In this document: positions 7,275 to 14,989 of the stretch, piece after piece
How the letters are laid out: each line of letters opens with the position of its first letter
Numbering within the stretch: the stretch's first letter is position 1
Position numbers and translations under genes: made by a program
DNA from: an uncultured Clostridia bacterium
GTDB taxonomy: Bacteria > Bacillota > Clostridia > Christensenellales > Borkfalkiaceae
NCBI GenBank assembly: GCA_947631005.1
Contig: CANRJR010000016.1
Span: forward strand, 1-42,756
DNA: 42,756 nucleotides
Direction of reading: 5' to 3'
The notes under the pieces: generated by a model
Told to the model about the DNA's origin: nothing
Seen by the model: the letters and a program-made list of their open reading frames with translations, nothing else
The model's database searches: none

Positions 7275-9503
7275 TCAACCGAAGATGCCGTTCAATCCGA
7301 TGAGTTTAAGCAGGTTGAAGTTGCTGAACACCACCACGCACACGAGGGAGATGGTCGACATAATCTTGATGAGGATGTCGAGGGACGGACCGACGGTGTC
7401 TTTGAGCGGGTCGCCCACGGTGTCGCCCACGATCGCGGCGTCATGCGCGGGAGAGCCCTTCTTCGCCCCCTCTACGCCGCCTGCCTCGATGTACTTTTTG
7501 GCGTTGTCCCACGCGCCGCCCGCGTTGCCCGTGTAGATGGCGAGCATGATCGCCGAGAGCGTCGCGCCGATGAGGATGCCGCCCACAAAGCCCGCGCCGA
7601 ACACAAACCCGCACACGACGGGAATGGCGATGGCGACGACGGAGGGCACGATCATCTGGCGAAGCGCGCCCTGCGACGAGATGGTGATGCACTGCTTGGA
7701 ATCGGGGTCCTCCTCCCCCGTCAGGATCTTGGGATTGTCGTGGAATTGGCGGCGTACCTCGTCGACCATCTTCCGCGCCGCCTTGGCGACCGCGTTGATG
7801 AGCATGCCCGAGAAGAGGAACGGGATCGCCGCGCCGACGATCGCGCCGACGATGATGTCGCCGCGCACGATGTTGAGGAGGAGGTTCGCGCCGTTCTGCA
7901 AAAATTCCTCGCCCGCCGCGTAAAGATAGCTCGACATCATGGACATGGTAGCCAGAGCCGCCGAACCGATGGCGAATCCCTTGCCGATCGCCGCCGTCGT
8001 ATTGCCGACGGAATCGAGCTTATCGGTGATGGCGCGCACGTCCTCGTCGAGCATGCTCATCTCGGCGATGCCGCCCGCATTGTCGGAGATCGGACCGTAG
8101 GTGTCGACGGAGACGGTCGCCGCGACAAACGAGAGCATGCCCATCGCGCCGCACCCGACGCCGTACATGCCCCCTATGCCGAAGCACAGGAAGATGGCGA
8201 CGCCGAGAATGACCACGGGCAGCATGGTGGAGATCATTCCCGTCGCCATGCCCTGCGTGATGGTGAGCGCAGGACCTTCCTTGCTCGCCTGTGCGATGCC
8301 CTTGGTGGGCTTATAGTCGTAACTCGTATAGTACTCGGAGATGATGCCGATCGCGATCCCCGCGCAGATGCCGATCGCCGCCGCCACCCACGGCGTGACG
8401 GGTCCGATCTGCAATTTGGCGTTTTTGAGGATCTCCGCGCTCTCCCCTTTGAAGAGGAAGAGGGACAAGAGCAGCCCGCCGACGAGCGTCACGCCCGCCG
8501 AGATCCACGTCGCGAGGTTGAGCTCCATGTGCGGATTGTCCGAGAGCTTGGGTTTGAGCAGCGGATAAGAGATGCCGATCACGCAACCGATCAGCCCGAT
8601 CCCCGCAAACAGAATGGGGAAAAGCACCATTTTGAGCATCATGGACGCGCCGATGAGCGCGCTCGCGTTGACGGTGTTCGCAAACAGTTCGAGCGCGAGA
8701 ATGACGGTCGCCATAATCGCGCCGACGTACGATTCGAGCAGGTCTGCGCCGAGCCCCGCCACGTCGCCCACGTTGTCGCCCACGTTGTCGGCGATGGTCG
8801 CGGGATTGCGGGGATCGTCCTCGGGAATGTGCGCCTCGGTCTTGCCCACGAGGTCCGCCCCCATGTCCGCCGCCTTGGTGTAAATGCCGCCGCCCACGCG
8901 GTTGAAGAGGGCGATGATCGAACAGCCGAGCGCGTATCCCGACAGCACGATCGAAAGATTGTACGACTGCTTGGTGATGGGATTGATGTGCTCGATGATG
9001 GGGTTCGCCGCCTGCACGTCGATCATGCCGCCCGCCCAGCCGAAACAGCAATACACGATGACGACGCCGAGCAGGGCGAATCCCGCCACGCACAGCCCCA
9101 TCACCGAACCGCCGCGGAAGGCGACCTTCAACGTCTTGCCGATGTTGCGGCTTTCGTTGGCGGCGTTGGTCACGCGGACGTTGGCGTAGGTTGCGATCTT
9201 CATGCCGATGAAGCCCGCCGTCGCCGACATCACCGCGCCGATGAGGAAGGCGATCCCAGCCTCCCACGCGATGAACAGCGCGAGCACGACGGCGACGCAC
9301 GCCGCGATGATCGCAACGATCTTGTACTCGTAAAAGATAAACGCATTCGCGCCCTCGCGGATCTTCGCCGCGATGTGTTGCATTCTCTCATTCCCCTCTT
9401 TGAGCTTTTTGGTGAGGTAGAAATTGAGTGCCGCATATCCGAGCCCCAAAACCGCCGCAAACATGACGATGACGGTGAGGATATTCAGATACTTCGGATC
9501 CAT
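7275..9503 (-). CDS. hppA: Membrane-bound ion-pumping pyrophosphatase
   Basis: Hydrolyses pyrophosphate and uses the energy to pump Na+ or H+ across the cell membrane. It has 742 residues and about 16 membrane segments. The substrate loop motifs are DDPRNPATIADNVGDNVGD and, near the C-terminus, GDTVGDPLKDT. In GNTTAAIGKG the Ala-Ala marks the K+-dependent subfamily (K+-independent enzymes have Lys there). The glutamate in GLGADLLESYVG agrees with Na+-pumping members but does not prove it. The start is MDPKYLNIL at 9503: AAGGAG lies 8 nt upstream, whereas the first ATG (9533) has no ribosome site and lies next to the -10. It saves pyrophosphate energy in an anaerobe. Confidence 0.96.
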   Translation of the reverse strand: MDPKYLNILTVIVMFAAVLGLGYAALNFYLTKKLKEGNERMQHIAAKIREGANAFIFYEYKIVAIIAACVAVVLALFIAWEAGIAFLIGAVMSATAGFIGMKIATYANVRVTNAANESRNIGKTLKVAFRGGSVMGLCVAGFALLGVVIVYCCFGWAGGMIDVQAANPIIEHINPITKQSYNLSIVLSGYALGCSIIALFNRVGGGIYTKAADMGADLVGKTEAHIPEDDPRNPATIADNVGDNVGDVAGLGADLLESYVGAIMATVILALELFANTVNASALIGASMMLKMVLFPILFAGIGLIGCVIGISYPLLKPKLSDNPHMELNLATWISAGVTLVGGLLLSLFLFKGESAEILKNAKLQIGPVTPWVAAAIGICAGIAIGIISEYYTSYDYKPTKGIAQASKEGPALTITQGMATGMISTMLPVVILGVAIFLCFGIGGMYGVGCGAMGMLSFVAATVSVDTYGPISDNAGGIAEMSMLDEDVRAITDKLDSVGNTTAAIGKGFAIGSAALATMSMMSSYLYAAGEEFLQNGANLLLNIVRGDIIVGAIVGAAIPFLFSGMLINAVAKAARKMVDEVRRQFHDNPKILTGEEDPDSKQCITISSQGALRQMIVPSVVAIAIPVVCGFVFGAGFVGGILIGATLSAIMLAIYTGNAGGAWDNAKKYIEAGGVEGAKKGSPAHDAAIVGDTVGDPLKDTVGPSLDILIKIMSTISLVCVVVFSNFNLLKLIGLNGIFG

Positions 9504-9533
9504 ATTCTCAAATCTCCTTATGTGATTTTCCAT

Positions 9534-9562
9534 ATTATATCACGCCCGCGCACTTTCGTCAA
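9534..9562 (-). promoter_or_regulatory. hppA promoter
   Basis: TTGACG (9562-9557), 17 nt, TATAAT (9539-9534) on the minus strand. The 5' leader is short, with AAGGAG before the ATG at 9503. Confidence 0.85.
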
Positions 9563-9689
9563 TGTCTTTTCGTTTTCTTTTCGCCGTTGCCGTTGCGTTG
9601 AGATTTTTACAATGCCGTTTCGGTGTGTTTTCTGCAATGTCATTTCGGCGTGGTTTCTACGCCCAAAGTCTCTGATTGACATTGCAACT

Positions 9690-10045
9690 TTTCTAAATAT
9701 GTCATTTCGAGCGGAGGCGTAGCCGTAGTCGAGAAATCTCCCGCATTTTTATTCCAAGTATCATCAACGACCAAGGGGATTTCTCCGCGCGCTCACTCCG
9801 TTCGCTTGGTCGAAATGACAAAACGGGCGGAGCGAAATGACAAATTAGAAACAAAAGGGCATTTCAAATTGTCATTCAGAACGAAGCGAAGTGAAGAATC
9901 TCCCGCAGTCTTATAAAAGGAGATGTTTCGACACAAAAACCCGCGTCTCCTCGACGCGGGCTCTCGGCTACTTCGCGGGCGTTGCCCGCTCGTGCCGCCC
10001 TTGGAACGTATCAGAAACTGCGGGCGGGGCAACATGACAAATTTA
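9690..10045. repeat. Intergenic inverted-repeat cluster 2
   Basis: Units of the same family as 5806-6270 (TGTCATTTCGAGCGGAGGCG, GTCGAGAAATCTCCCGC, CAAGGGGATTTCTCC, then a second unit with GACGCGGGCTC and GGGCGGGGCAACATGACA). The stretch 9563-9689 before it is AT-rich with degenerate TGTCATTTCG fragments. No gene is visible from 9563 to 10252. Confidence 0.8.
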
Positions 10046-10059
10046 TAATGCCTTTCAGG

Positions 10060-10247
10060 CTTCCCTAATAATGGCGTTAGGTGGAATTCACTTCCACCGT
10101 GCGCGACACAATTTGCGCGACACTTCGCGCTTATTGTCTTACATACCATCTTTGAGGACGGGCTCTAATTTAAGTGATAGCTCATTTCCCTCACGAAATT
10201 TTGTTTTGGCGAAGCACAAAACAAAATTTGTGAATCCCTTTGTGAAC
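10060..10247. repeat. Three-hairpin modular repeat, copy A, next to the stop of the two-HTH gene
   Basis: Hairpin 1 is GGTGGAA/TTCCACC, hairpin 2 GCGCGA/TCGCGC, and hairpin 3 TCAC-g-AAATTTTGTTTTG paired with CAAAACAAAATTT-GTGA. A conserved ATTGTCTTAC lies between hairpins 2 and 3. The right end carries two GTGAA[CT] words 12 bp apart (10230 and 10242). It stops 5 nt before the complement of the TGA of the regulator gene at 10253. Confidence 0.85.
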
Positions 10248-10252
10248 TTCTT

Positions 10253-10708
10253 TCAGTACTCCATTCTCCCCGTCAAATAATCGACGGAAACGCCAAGATA
10301 AGAGGCGAGCAGACACACGGTACAAAGATCGGGTTGCGCGCCCTTTGCCCATCCCGAAAAATGCGATTCGGTAAACAAGCCCGATTTCTCGGTGAGACGG
10401 TATCGCGTGACGCCCGTCTCCCGCATGACCTTGCGCAAATTCTCGTAAAAAGGCGGCAAGGGGTGCGGCACGACGCGCTCGTCGGTATCCCGCATGCCGA
10501 CCAAATAGTCGAGCGTACAACCGAAAAAGTCGGCAATTTTTACGGCATTATTGAGCGAGATCTCCCTTGTCCCGTTCATCCACGCGCGCACGGACGTCCC
10601 CGCCACGCCGATCTTCGCCGCCAACGCCTCCGATTTCAGCGCATGGTCGAACATCAATTCTTTCAACCGTTCGGGCGACAGACCCGCCCTTTCCGTCCTC
10701 TTTTCCAT
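10253..10708 (-). CDS. XRE-family regulator with two HTH domains
   Basis: A 151-residue protein made of two Cro/CI-type helix-turn-helix domains in tandem. The first (about 11-66) has SEALAAKIGVAGTSVRAWMN and ends IADFFGCTLDYLVG. The second (about 85-147) has TRYRLTEKSGLFTESHFSGW and ends ASYLGVSVDYLTG. The shared ending of both repeats (fxgxxxDYLxG) suggests an internal duplication; such a protein could bind a two-armed operator as a monomer. The ATG at 10708 lacks a good ribosome site and sits 9 nt after a GATAAT -10, so the mRNA may have almost no leader. A large palindrome overlaps its promoter and that of the divergent small ORF, suggesting autoregulation. Repeat copy A starts 5 nt after its stop. 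Confidence 0.9.
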   Translation of the reverse strand: MEKRTERAGLSPERLKELMFDHALKSEALAAKIGVAGTSVRAWMNGTREISLNNAVKIADFFGCTLDYLVGMRDTDERVVPHPLPPFYENLRKVMRETGVTRYRLTEKSGLFTESHFSGWAKGAQPDLCTVCLLASYLGVSVDYLTGRMEY

Positions 10709-10719
10709 ATCGACAACAT

Positions 10720-10770
10720 TATCCCCAATAAACGCATATTTTTGCTTGCATTATGCGTGTAATGGGGATA
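10720..10770. promoter_or_regulatory. 19-bp-arm inverted repeat operator shared by two divergent promoters
   Basis: Left arm 10720-10738 and right arm 10752-10770 are complementary at 17 of 19 positions across a 13-nt spacer (TATGCGTNTANTGGGGATA on each strand). The left arm includes most of the -10 GATAAT of the regulator gene (10723-10718, minus). The right arm fills the -35/-10 spacer of the plus-strand promoter. This is the layout expected for a dimeric or two-domain repressor. Confidence 0.75.
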
Positions 10771-10774
10771 TACT
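10746..10774 (+). promoter_or_regulatory. Promoter of the small plus-strand ORF
   Basis: TTGCAT (10746-10751), 17 nt, TATACT (10769-10774). The spacer is the right arm of the operator. Confidence 0.65.
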
Positions 10775-10802
10775 GTCTATGAAATACTTTTAGGGGGACG
10801 AT

Positions 10803-11054
10803 ATGAAAAAGCCGACGGACGAAGCAAAAAACGAGCCGCGCATTACAGAGGAAGAACTGACGCGCGAACTTATACCGATCGTCGCGACGCGACGTGTTTT
10901 GTACGCCTTCCCCAAAAAGGGAAAGGCGTACCTTATACGTCGGTCGCTCCTCTTCGCGAAAAAATACTTCGTCTTTTTTCGCGAGGAAATGTTGAATAGC
11001 ATATTAGAAACGAACGGGCAACAGGCGGTGATTACCGTGCGCCTGTCTCTGTGA
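10803..11054 (+). CDS. Small ORF under the shared operator, 3' half built from repeat DNA
   Basis: A frame of 83 codons with a proper promoter and ribosome site (AGGGGG before the ATG at 10803). I do not recognise the product. Residues about 1-30 (MKKPTDEAKNEPRITEEELT...) are polar and look like a normal protein start. From about residue 33 on, the DNA consists of hairpins: GCCTTCCCC...GGGAAAGGC at 10905-10928 and CGCGAAAAAATACTTCGTC...CGCG at 10957-10985. The latter has a counterpart at 40830-40860 outside any gene. I infer that a longer gene lost its 3' part when repeats inserted, leaving a chimeric or dead ORF. The regulator opposite may once have controlled it. Confidence 0.5.
   Translation: MKKPTDEAKNEPRITEEELTRELIPIVATRRVLYAFPKKGKAYLIRRSLLFAKKYFVFFREEMLNSILETNGQQAVITVRLSL
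10957..10985. repeat. Hairpin of the 'TACTTCGTC-loop' family
   Basis: CGCGAAAAAA, loop TACTTCGTC, TTTTTTCGCG. The same loop with a different stem base (CCCCG/CGGGG) occurs at 40829-40860, and a degenerate relative lies at about 23199-23225. Confidence 0.7.
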
Positions 11055-11064
11055 CGTTTTATTG

Positions 11065-11432
11065 GGAATGACATATTAGAAGCGAACAAGCATTCTAAAT
11101 TGTCATTCAGAGCGAAGCGAAGAATCTCCCTTATTTTTATTATAAGCACAACCAACGACCAAGGGGATTTCTCGATTCCGCTTCGCTACACTCGAAATGA
11201 CAAAACGGGCGGAGCGAAACGACAAATTAGAAACAAACGGGCATTTCAAATTGTCATTCAGAGCGAAGCGAAGCGAAGTGAAGAATCTCCCGCAGTCTTA
11301 TAAAAGGAGATGTTTCGACACGAGAGCCCGCGTCTCCTCGTCGCGGGCTCTCGGCTACTTCGCGGGCGTTGCCCGCTCGTGCCGCCCTTGGAACGTATCA
11401 GAAACTGCGGGCGGGGCAACATGACAAATTTA
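11065..11432. repeat. Intergenic inverted-repeat cluster 3
   Basis: Two or more units of the family at 5806-6270, almost word for word like cluster 2 (TTGTCATTCAGAGCGAAGCG, CAAGGGGATTTCTCGA, GACACGAGAGCCCGCGTCTC, GGGCGGGGCAACATGACA). No gene from 11055 to 11982. Confidence 0.85.
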
Positions 11433-11446
11433 TAATGCCTTTCAGG

Positions 11447-11620
11447 CTTCCAAATAATGGCGCGAGGAAAATCACACTTTTCCGCTGCGTGCCCCAATTT
11501 GCCGCACACTTGCGGCTTATTGTCTTACATACCATCTTTGAGGACGGGCTCTAATTAAAGTGAAAGTCGGTTTCTCTCACGAAAAATGCTTTTGCCGACA
11601 AGCAAAAGCATTTTTGTGAA
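11447..11620. repeat. Three-hairpin modular repeat, copy B (first of a tandem triplet)
   Basis: Hairpin 1 is GGAAAA/TTTTCC, hairpin 2 GCCGCA/TGCGGC, and hairpin 3 AAAAATGCTTTTGC/GCAAAAGCATTTTT inside TCAC/GTGA. It ends GTGAAC directly against copy C. Confidence 0.88.
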
Positions 11621-11795
11621 CTTCCAAAATAACGGCGTTAGGCAGAATTCACTTCTGCCGTGCGCGACACAATTTGCGCGAAACCTCGCGCTTATTGTCT
11701 TACATACCATCTTTGAGGACAGGCTCTAATTAAAGTGAAAGTCGGTTTCTCTCACGAAAAATGCTTTTGCCGACAAGCAAAAGCATTTTTGTGAA
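11621..11795. repeat. Three-hairpin modular repeat, copy C (second of the triplet)
   Basis: A 175-bp unit. Hairpin 1 is GGCAGAA/TTCTGCC, hairpin 2 GCGCGA/TCGCGC, and hairpin 3 as in copy B. The next unit starts with the same CTTCCAAAATAACGGCGTTA exactly 175 bp on. Confidence 0.9.
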
Positions 11796-11982
11796 CTTCC
11801 AAAATAACGGCGTTAGGCAGAATTCACTTCTGCCGTGCGCGACACAATTTGCGCGAAACCTCGCGCTTATTGTCTTACAAAGCGAACGAGACGACCAACT
11901 TAATTAAAGGGAGAGCTGGTTTCTATCACGAAATTTTGTTTTGGCGAAGCACAAAACAAAATTTGTGAACCCCTTTGTGAAC
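11796..11982. repeat. Three-hairpin modular repeat, copy D (third of the triplet), touching the pckA stop codon
   Basis: Hairpins 1 and 2 are as in copy C. The middle changes to CTTACAAAGCGAACGAGACG, and hairpin 3 switches to the AAATTTTGTTTTG stem of copy A. The end is GTGAACCCCTTTGTGAAC, two words 12 bp apart. The second ends at 11982, and 11983-11985 is the complement of the pckA TAA. Confidence 0.9.
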
Positions 11983-13746
11983 TTATTTGCAGTTTTCCTT
12001 TAACGTTGCGAGGCTGTTGCGAAGTTCCTGCGGAAGTCTGTCGCCGAACTGTTTGTAGTATTCGGCGATCTCGTCCGCCTCCGCGCTCCACCTCGCCTTG
12101 TCGACGTAGAGGATGCTTTCGAGGGTCTCGCGGGAATAGTCGAGCCCTTCGAGGTCGATGTCCTCCGCATAGGGGACGTAGCCGATAGCGGTCTCGCGGG
12201 CGTCCACTTCGCCGTCGCAACGCTTCAAGATCCATTCGAGAACGCGCATGTTGTCGCCGAAGCCGGGCCACAAAAATTCGCCGTTCTCGCCCTGGCGGAA
12301 CCAGTTGACGTTGAAGATCTTGGGCGGGTGCGCGATCTTTTTGCCCATCGCGATCCAATGGGCGAAGTAGTCCGCCATGTGATAGCCGCAGAAAGGCTTC
12401 ATCGCCATGGGGTCGTGACGAAGCACACCGACCGCGCCCGTCGCCGCCGCCGTGGTCTCCGAACTCATGATCGAGCCGACGAACACGCCGTGATCCCAAT
12501 CGCGGGACTGATAGACGAGCGGGGTAGTGGAAGCGCGTCTGCCGCCGAACACGATCGCGTCGAGCGGGACGCCCTCTTTGGAATTGAATTCGGGGGAGAG
12601 GCAGGGGCAATTTTGGGCGGGCGCGGTGAATCTCGAATTGGGATGCGCCGCCTTCACGCCGCTCTCGGGCGTCCACGGATTGCCGAGCCAGTCGATGAGG
12701 TGATCGGGGGCGGGTTTGGTGAGCCCCTCCCACCACACGGTGTTATCTTCGGGATTGATGGCGACGTTGGTGAAGATCGCGCCCTTTTGGGTCGCCGCGA
12801 GGGCGTTGGGGTTGCTCTTGCTGTTCGTACCAGGCGCGACGCCGAAGAACCCGTTCTCGGGGTTGACCGCCCAGAGCCGTCCGTCTTTGCCGATCCTGAT
12901 CCACGCGATGTCGTCGCCGACGCATTCCACTTTATACCCCATATCGAGATAGTGTTTGGGGGGAATGAGCATGGCGAGATTGGTCTTGCCGCACGCGGAC
13001 GGGAACGCCGCGGCGAGGTATTTCTTCTTGCCGTCGGGGAAGGTGACGCCGAGGATGAGCATGTGTTCGGCGAGCCAGCCCTCCTTTCTGCCGAGATAGG
13101 ACGCGATGCGCAGGGCGAAGCACTTCTTGCCGAGGAGAACGTTGCCGCCGTACGCCGAGTTGACCGAAATGATGGTGTCGTCCTCGGGGAAGTGCATGAT
13201 GTAGCGTTTGTCGGGGTCGACGTCGCACTTGCAGTGGAATCCCTTGATGAAATCGCCGTTCTCGCCGAGCGCGCGGTAGCATTCCAGCCCGACGCGCGTC
13301 ATGATCGCCATATTGAGGACGACGTAGATGGAGTCGGTTACCTCGATGCCGATCTTGGAAAAGGGCGAACCGATCACGCCCATCGAATAGGGAATGACGT
13401 ACATCGTTCTGCCTTTCATCTTCCCGCGGGCGATCTCGCGGCAGAGCGCGTACGCCTCGGCGGGATCCATCCAATAGTTGATCGGACCTGCGTCCTCTTT
13501 ATTTTTACAGCAGATGAACGTACGGTCCTCGACGCGCGCAACGTCGTTCTGCGCCGTGCGGTGATAGTAGCACCCGGGCAATTTTTCTTGGTTGAGTTTG
13601 ATCATCTCGCCCGTTTTTACCGCCTCTTGCCGCAACGTTTCGAGCTGGGCTTCGCTGCCGTCGATCCAAACGATTTCGTCGGGACAGGCGAGTGCCGCGC
13701 TCTCCTTTACGAAGTCGAGTACCTTTTTGTTTTGCGTGTACGCCAT
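11983..13746 (-). CDS. pckA: Phosphoenolpyruvate carboxykinase (GTP)
   Basis: Interconverts oxaloacetate + GTP and phosphoenolpyruvate + CO2 + GDP, the entry to gluconeogenesis or, in anaerobes, a CO2-fixing step. It has 587 residues, normal for the GTP-type enzyme. The kinase P-loop is AAFPSACGKTNLAM (about 245-258), with metal/substrate motifs ISVNSAYGGN and VGDDIAW and the guanine pocket FGGRRASTTPLV. The GTP class is clear from the P-loop, since ATP-type enzymes have GxSGTGKTTLS. The start has AGGAGG 9 nt upstream. A cre-like site lies on its promoter. Its TAA touches a tandem array of three structured repeats, so the mRNA 3' end probably includes them. Confidence 0.97.
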   Translation of the reverse strand: MAYTQNKKVLDFVKESAALACPDEIVWIDGSEAQLETLRQEAVKTGEMIKLNQEKLPGCYYHRTAQNDVARVEDRTFICCKNKEDAGPINYWMDPAEAYALCREIARGKMKGRTMYVIPYSMGVIGSPFSKIGIEVTDSIYVVLNMAIMTRVGLECYRALGENGDFIKGFHCKCDVDPDKRYIMHFPEDDTIISVNSAYGGNVLLGKKCFALRIASYLGRKEGWLAEHMLILGVTFPDGKKKYLAAAFPSACGKTNLAMLIPPKHYLDMGYKVECVGDDIAWIRIGKDGRLWAVNPENGFFGVAPGTNSKSNPNALAATQKGAIFTNVAINPEDNTVWWEGLTKPAPDHLIDWLGNPWTPESGVKAAHPNSRFTAPAQNCPCLSPEFNSKEGVPLDAIVFGGRRASTTPLVYQSRDWDHGVFVGSIMSSETTAAATGAVGVLRHDPMAMKPFCGYHMADYFAHWIAMGKKIAHPPKIFNVNWFRQGENGEFLWPGFGDNMRVLEWILKRCDGEVDARETAIGYVPYAEDIDLEGLDYSRETLESILYVDKARWSAEADEIAEYYKQFGDRLPQELRNSLATLKENCK

Positions 13747-13798
13747 AAAGTTTACCTCCTGTGATCGGGGAAACGAGCTCCCTCGTCCCCCATTTTAT

Positions 13799-13835
13799 AT
13801 TATACCACATTTTTCCTCGCTTGTAAACGCTTTGG
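13799..13835 (-). promoter_or_regulatory. pckA promoter with cre site
   Basis: On the minus strand TTTACA (13827-13822), 17 nt, TATAAT (13804-13799). TGTAAACGCTTTGG (13822-13835, plus strand) matches 12 of 14 positions of the cre consensus and covers the -35. A GGGGA...TCCCC stem-loop (about 13766-13791) lies in the leader just before the ribosome site. Confidence 0.75.
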
Positions 13836-13852
13836 AAGAAAATCGTAAAAAA

Positions 13853-13871
13853 GCCGCCGCGGGGGCGGCGG
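13853..13871 (-). terminator. Terminator of the unknown gene at 13873
   Basis: GCCGCC/GGCGGC stem with a short GC-rich loop, followed on the minus strand by TTTTTT; it lies 1 nt beyond the stop codon. Confidence 0.85.
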
Positions 13872-13872
13872 T

Positions 13873-14853
13873 TCATGCTTGCGACACGGTGACGTATTCT
13901 CCCGTGTCTGCCGATTGAAAGACGACGTAAAATCCCTTGTCGTCCGAATAGGGCGCGGCGGGGACGAAACAGCACCGCTCTTTCATCTCCTCGGGCGGAT
14001 CGCCGTTCGCCTCTACGGCGACGCACAGATATTTGGGCGCGCCGTTTTCATAGACGATCCCGAGAAGCGCGCCCCCCGACTTCACCCATTCCGACCGCGG
14101 AAACGCCGCGGTAAGCCGTTCGTCTCTCGGGTATTTTTGGAATGCCGCCTGAATGCGTCCGCGCACGGCGTGATAGTATGTAAGCGTCCCCCGCGGGATG
14201 CGGAAGAGATCTTCAACGCCCGCATCTTCATGAGCGTCTTTCCCCGCCTCGCCCGCGACGCCGCCGTAAGCCGCATCATCCGCATCGCCCGCGCCCGGGC
14301 GGTAATAGTCGGAAGAAGCGATGGCTTCGTCGTCGTATGCCGCCCTGTCGCGAAAGGGCTCGTCGCCCGATCCGGGAACGGGGATGCCCGGCGCGTCGGG
14401 CACGTTGGGCGAGAGCGGAACGGGCAGTTCGTTCGGGGGAAGCGGCGAGGGAATGGGGACTTTCCGCTCGCGCTCTTTTTGCGGCTTTTCGTTGAGCACG
14501 GCGAGCAGCTCCTCCGCGCTCGCCTTGACCGCGCCGCACACTCCGTAAGCGACGGGCTGCGCCTCGCCCTTGACGAAGGCGACGAGCGCGGCGAATCCCC
14601 CCTTGACGGACGGGCCGTTCGAGAGCGTAAGGCTCTCGTTTCCTTTGAGTTCGAACACCGCCGTTTTTCCCTCGGCGCAGAGGACGAGCGCGTACCGTCC
14701 CTCCCGCACGGGCGCGATGGCGGGAATGCGCGGCGTGACGGTGAGTTCCGTCCCCATCCGCTCGGCATACACCGCCCCCGACAATGCGCTTCCGTCCGCC
14801 GAAAATCCTTTTCCGATCTGTTTGAGTACGCACACGCGTTTTTCGTAAGCCAT
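13873..14853 (-). CDS. Unknown protein with a proline-rich linker, Clostridia type
   Basis: A 326-residue protein that I cannot name. Residues about 1-125 look like a beta-rich domain (GKGFSADGSALSGAVYAERM, REGRYALVLCAEGKTAVFEL) of a kind I recall in uncharacterised Clostridia proteins. Residues about 130-215 are a low-complexity linker rich in Pro, Asp, Gly and Ala. The C-terminal domain (about 218-326) starts TLTYYHAVRGRIQAAFQKYP and includes GALLGIVYENGAPKYLCVAV. There is no signal peptide and no clear membrane segment, so it is probably cytoplasmic. The start has AAAGGAG 7 nt upstream and a TATACT -10 nearby. It is separated from the gene upstream by a stem-loop. Confidence 0.8.
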   Translation of the reverse strand: MAYEKRVCVLKQIGKGFSADGSALSGAVYAERMGTELTVTPRIPAIAPVREGRYALVLCAEGKTAVFELKGNESLTLSNGPSVKGGFAALVAFVKGEAQPVAYGVCGAVKASAEELLAVLNEKPQKERERKVPIPSPLPPNELPVPLSPNVPDAPGIPVPGSGDEPFRDRAAYDDEAIASSDYYRPGAGDADDAAYGGVAGEAGKDAHEDAGVEDLFRIPRGTLTYYHAVRGRIQAAFQKYPRDERLTAAFPRSEWVKSGGALLGIVYENGAPKYLCVAVEANGDPPEEMKERCCFVPAAPYSDDKGFYVVFQSADTGEYVTVSQA

Positions 14854-14928
14854 TTTTTTCTCCTTTCCAAACAGTATAGCTTACGGCGCGGCGCGTTTCT
14901 TGTCCCTTTTTGCCGACGAACGTCAAAT

Positions 14929-14953
14929 CCCGTCGGATGTTCTGTCCGACGGG
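14929..14953. terminator. Stem-loop between two unknown genes
   Basis: CCCGTCGGA/TCCGACGGG with a 7-nt loop. An A/T run flanks it on the side of the upstream gene (plus-strand AAGTTTTTTA). It could act as a weak terminator for the beta-propeller-like gene. Confidence 0.5.
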
Positions 14954-14989
14954 AAGTTTTTTATGACGGCGTGCGCGCCCACGGGCGGA

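Noticed and set aside
11447-11982. Integron attC sites or a gene-cassette array
   Set aside because: Hairpins with variable stems at gene 3' ends, and one GTTAGGC word, recall attC. But that word is replaced by GCGAGG in copies B and F, no matching partner box closes the element, no integrase is present, and pckA is a core gene.
11447-11982. CRISPR array
   Set aside because: The repeat unit is 175 bp and the whole unit repeats; there are no short constant repeats with unique spacers and no cas genes.
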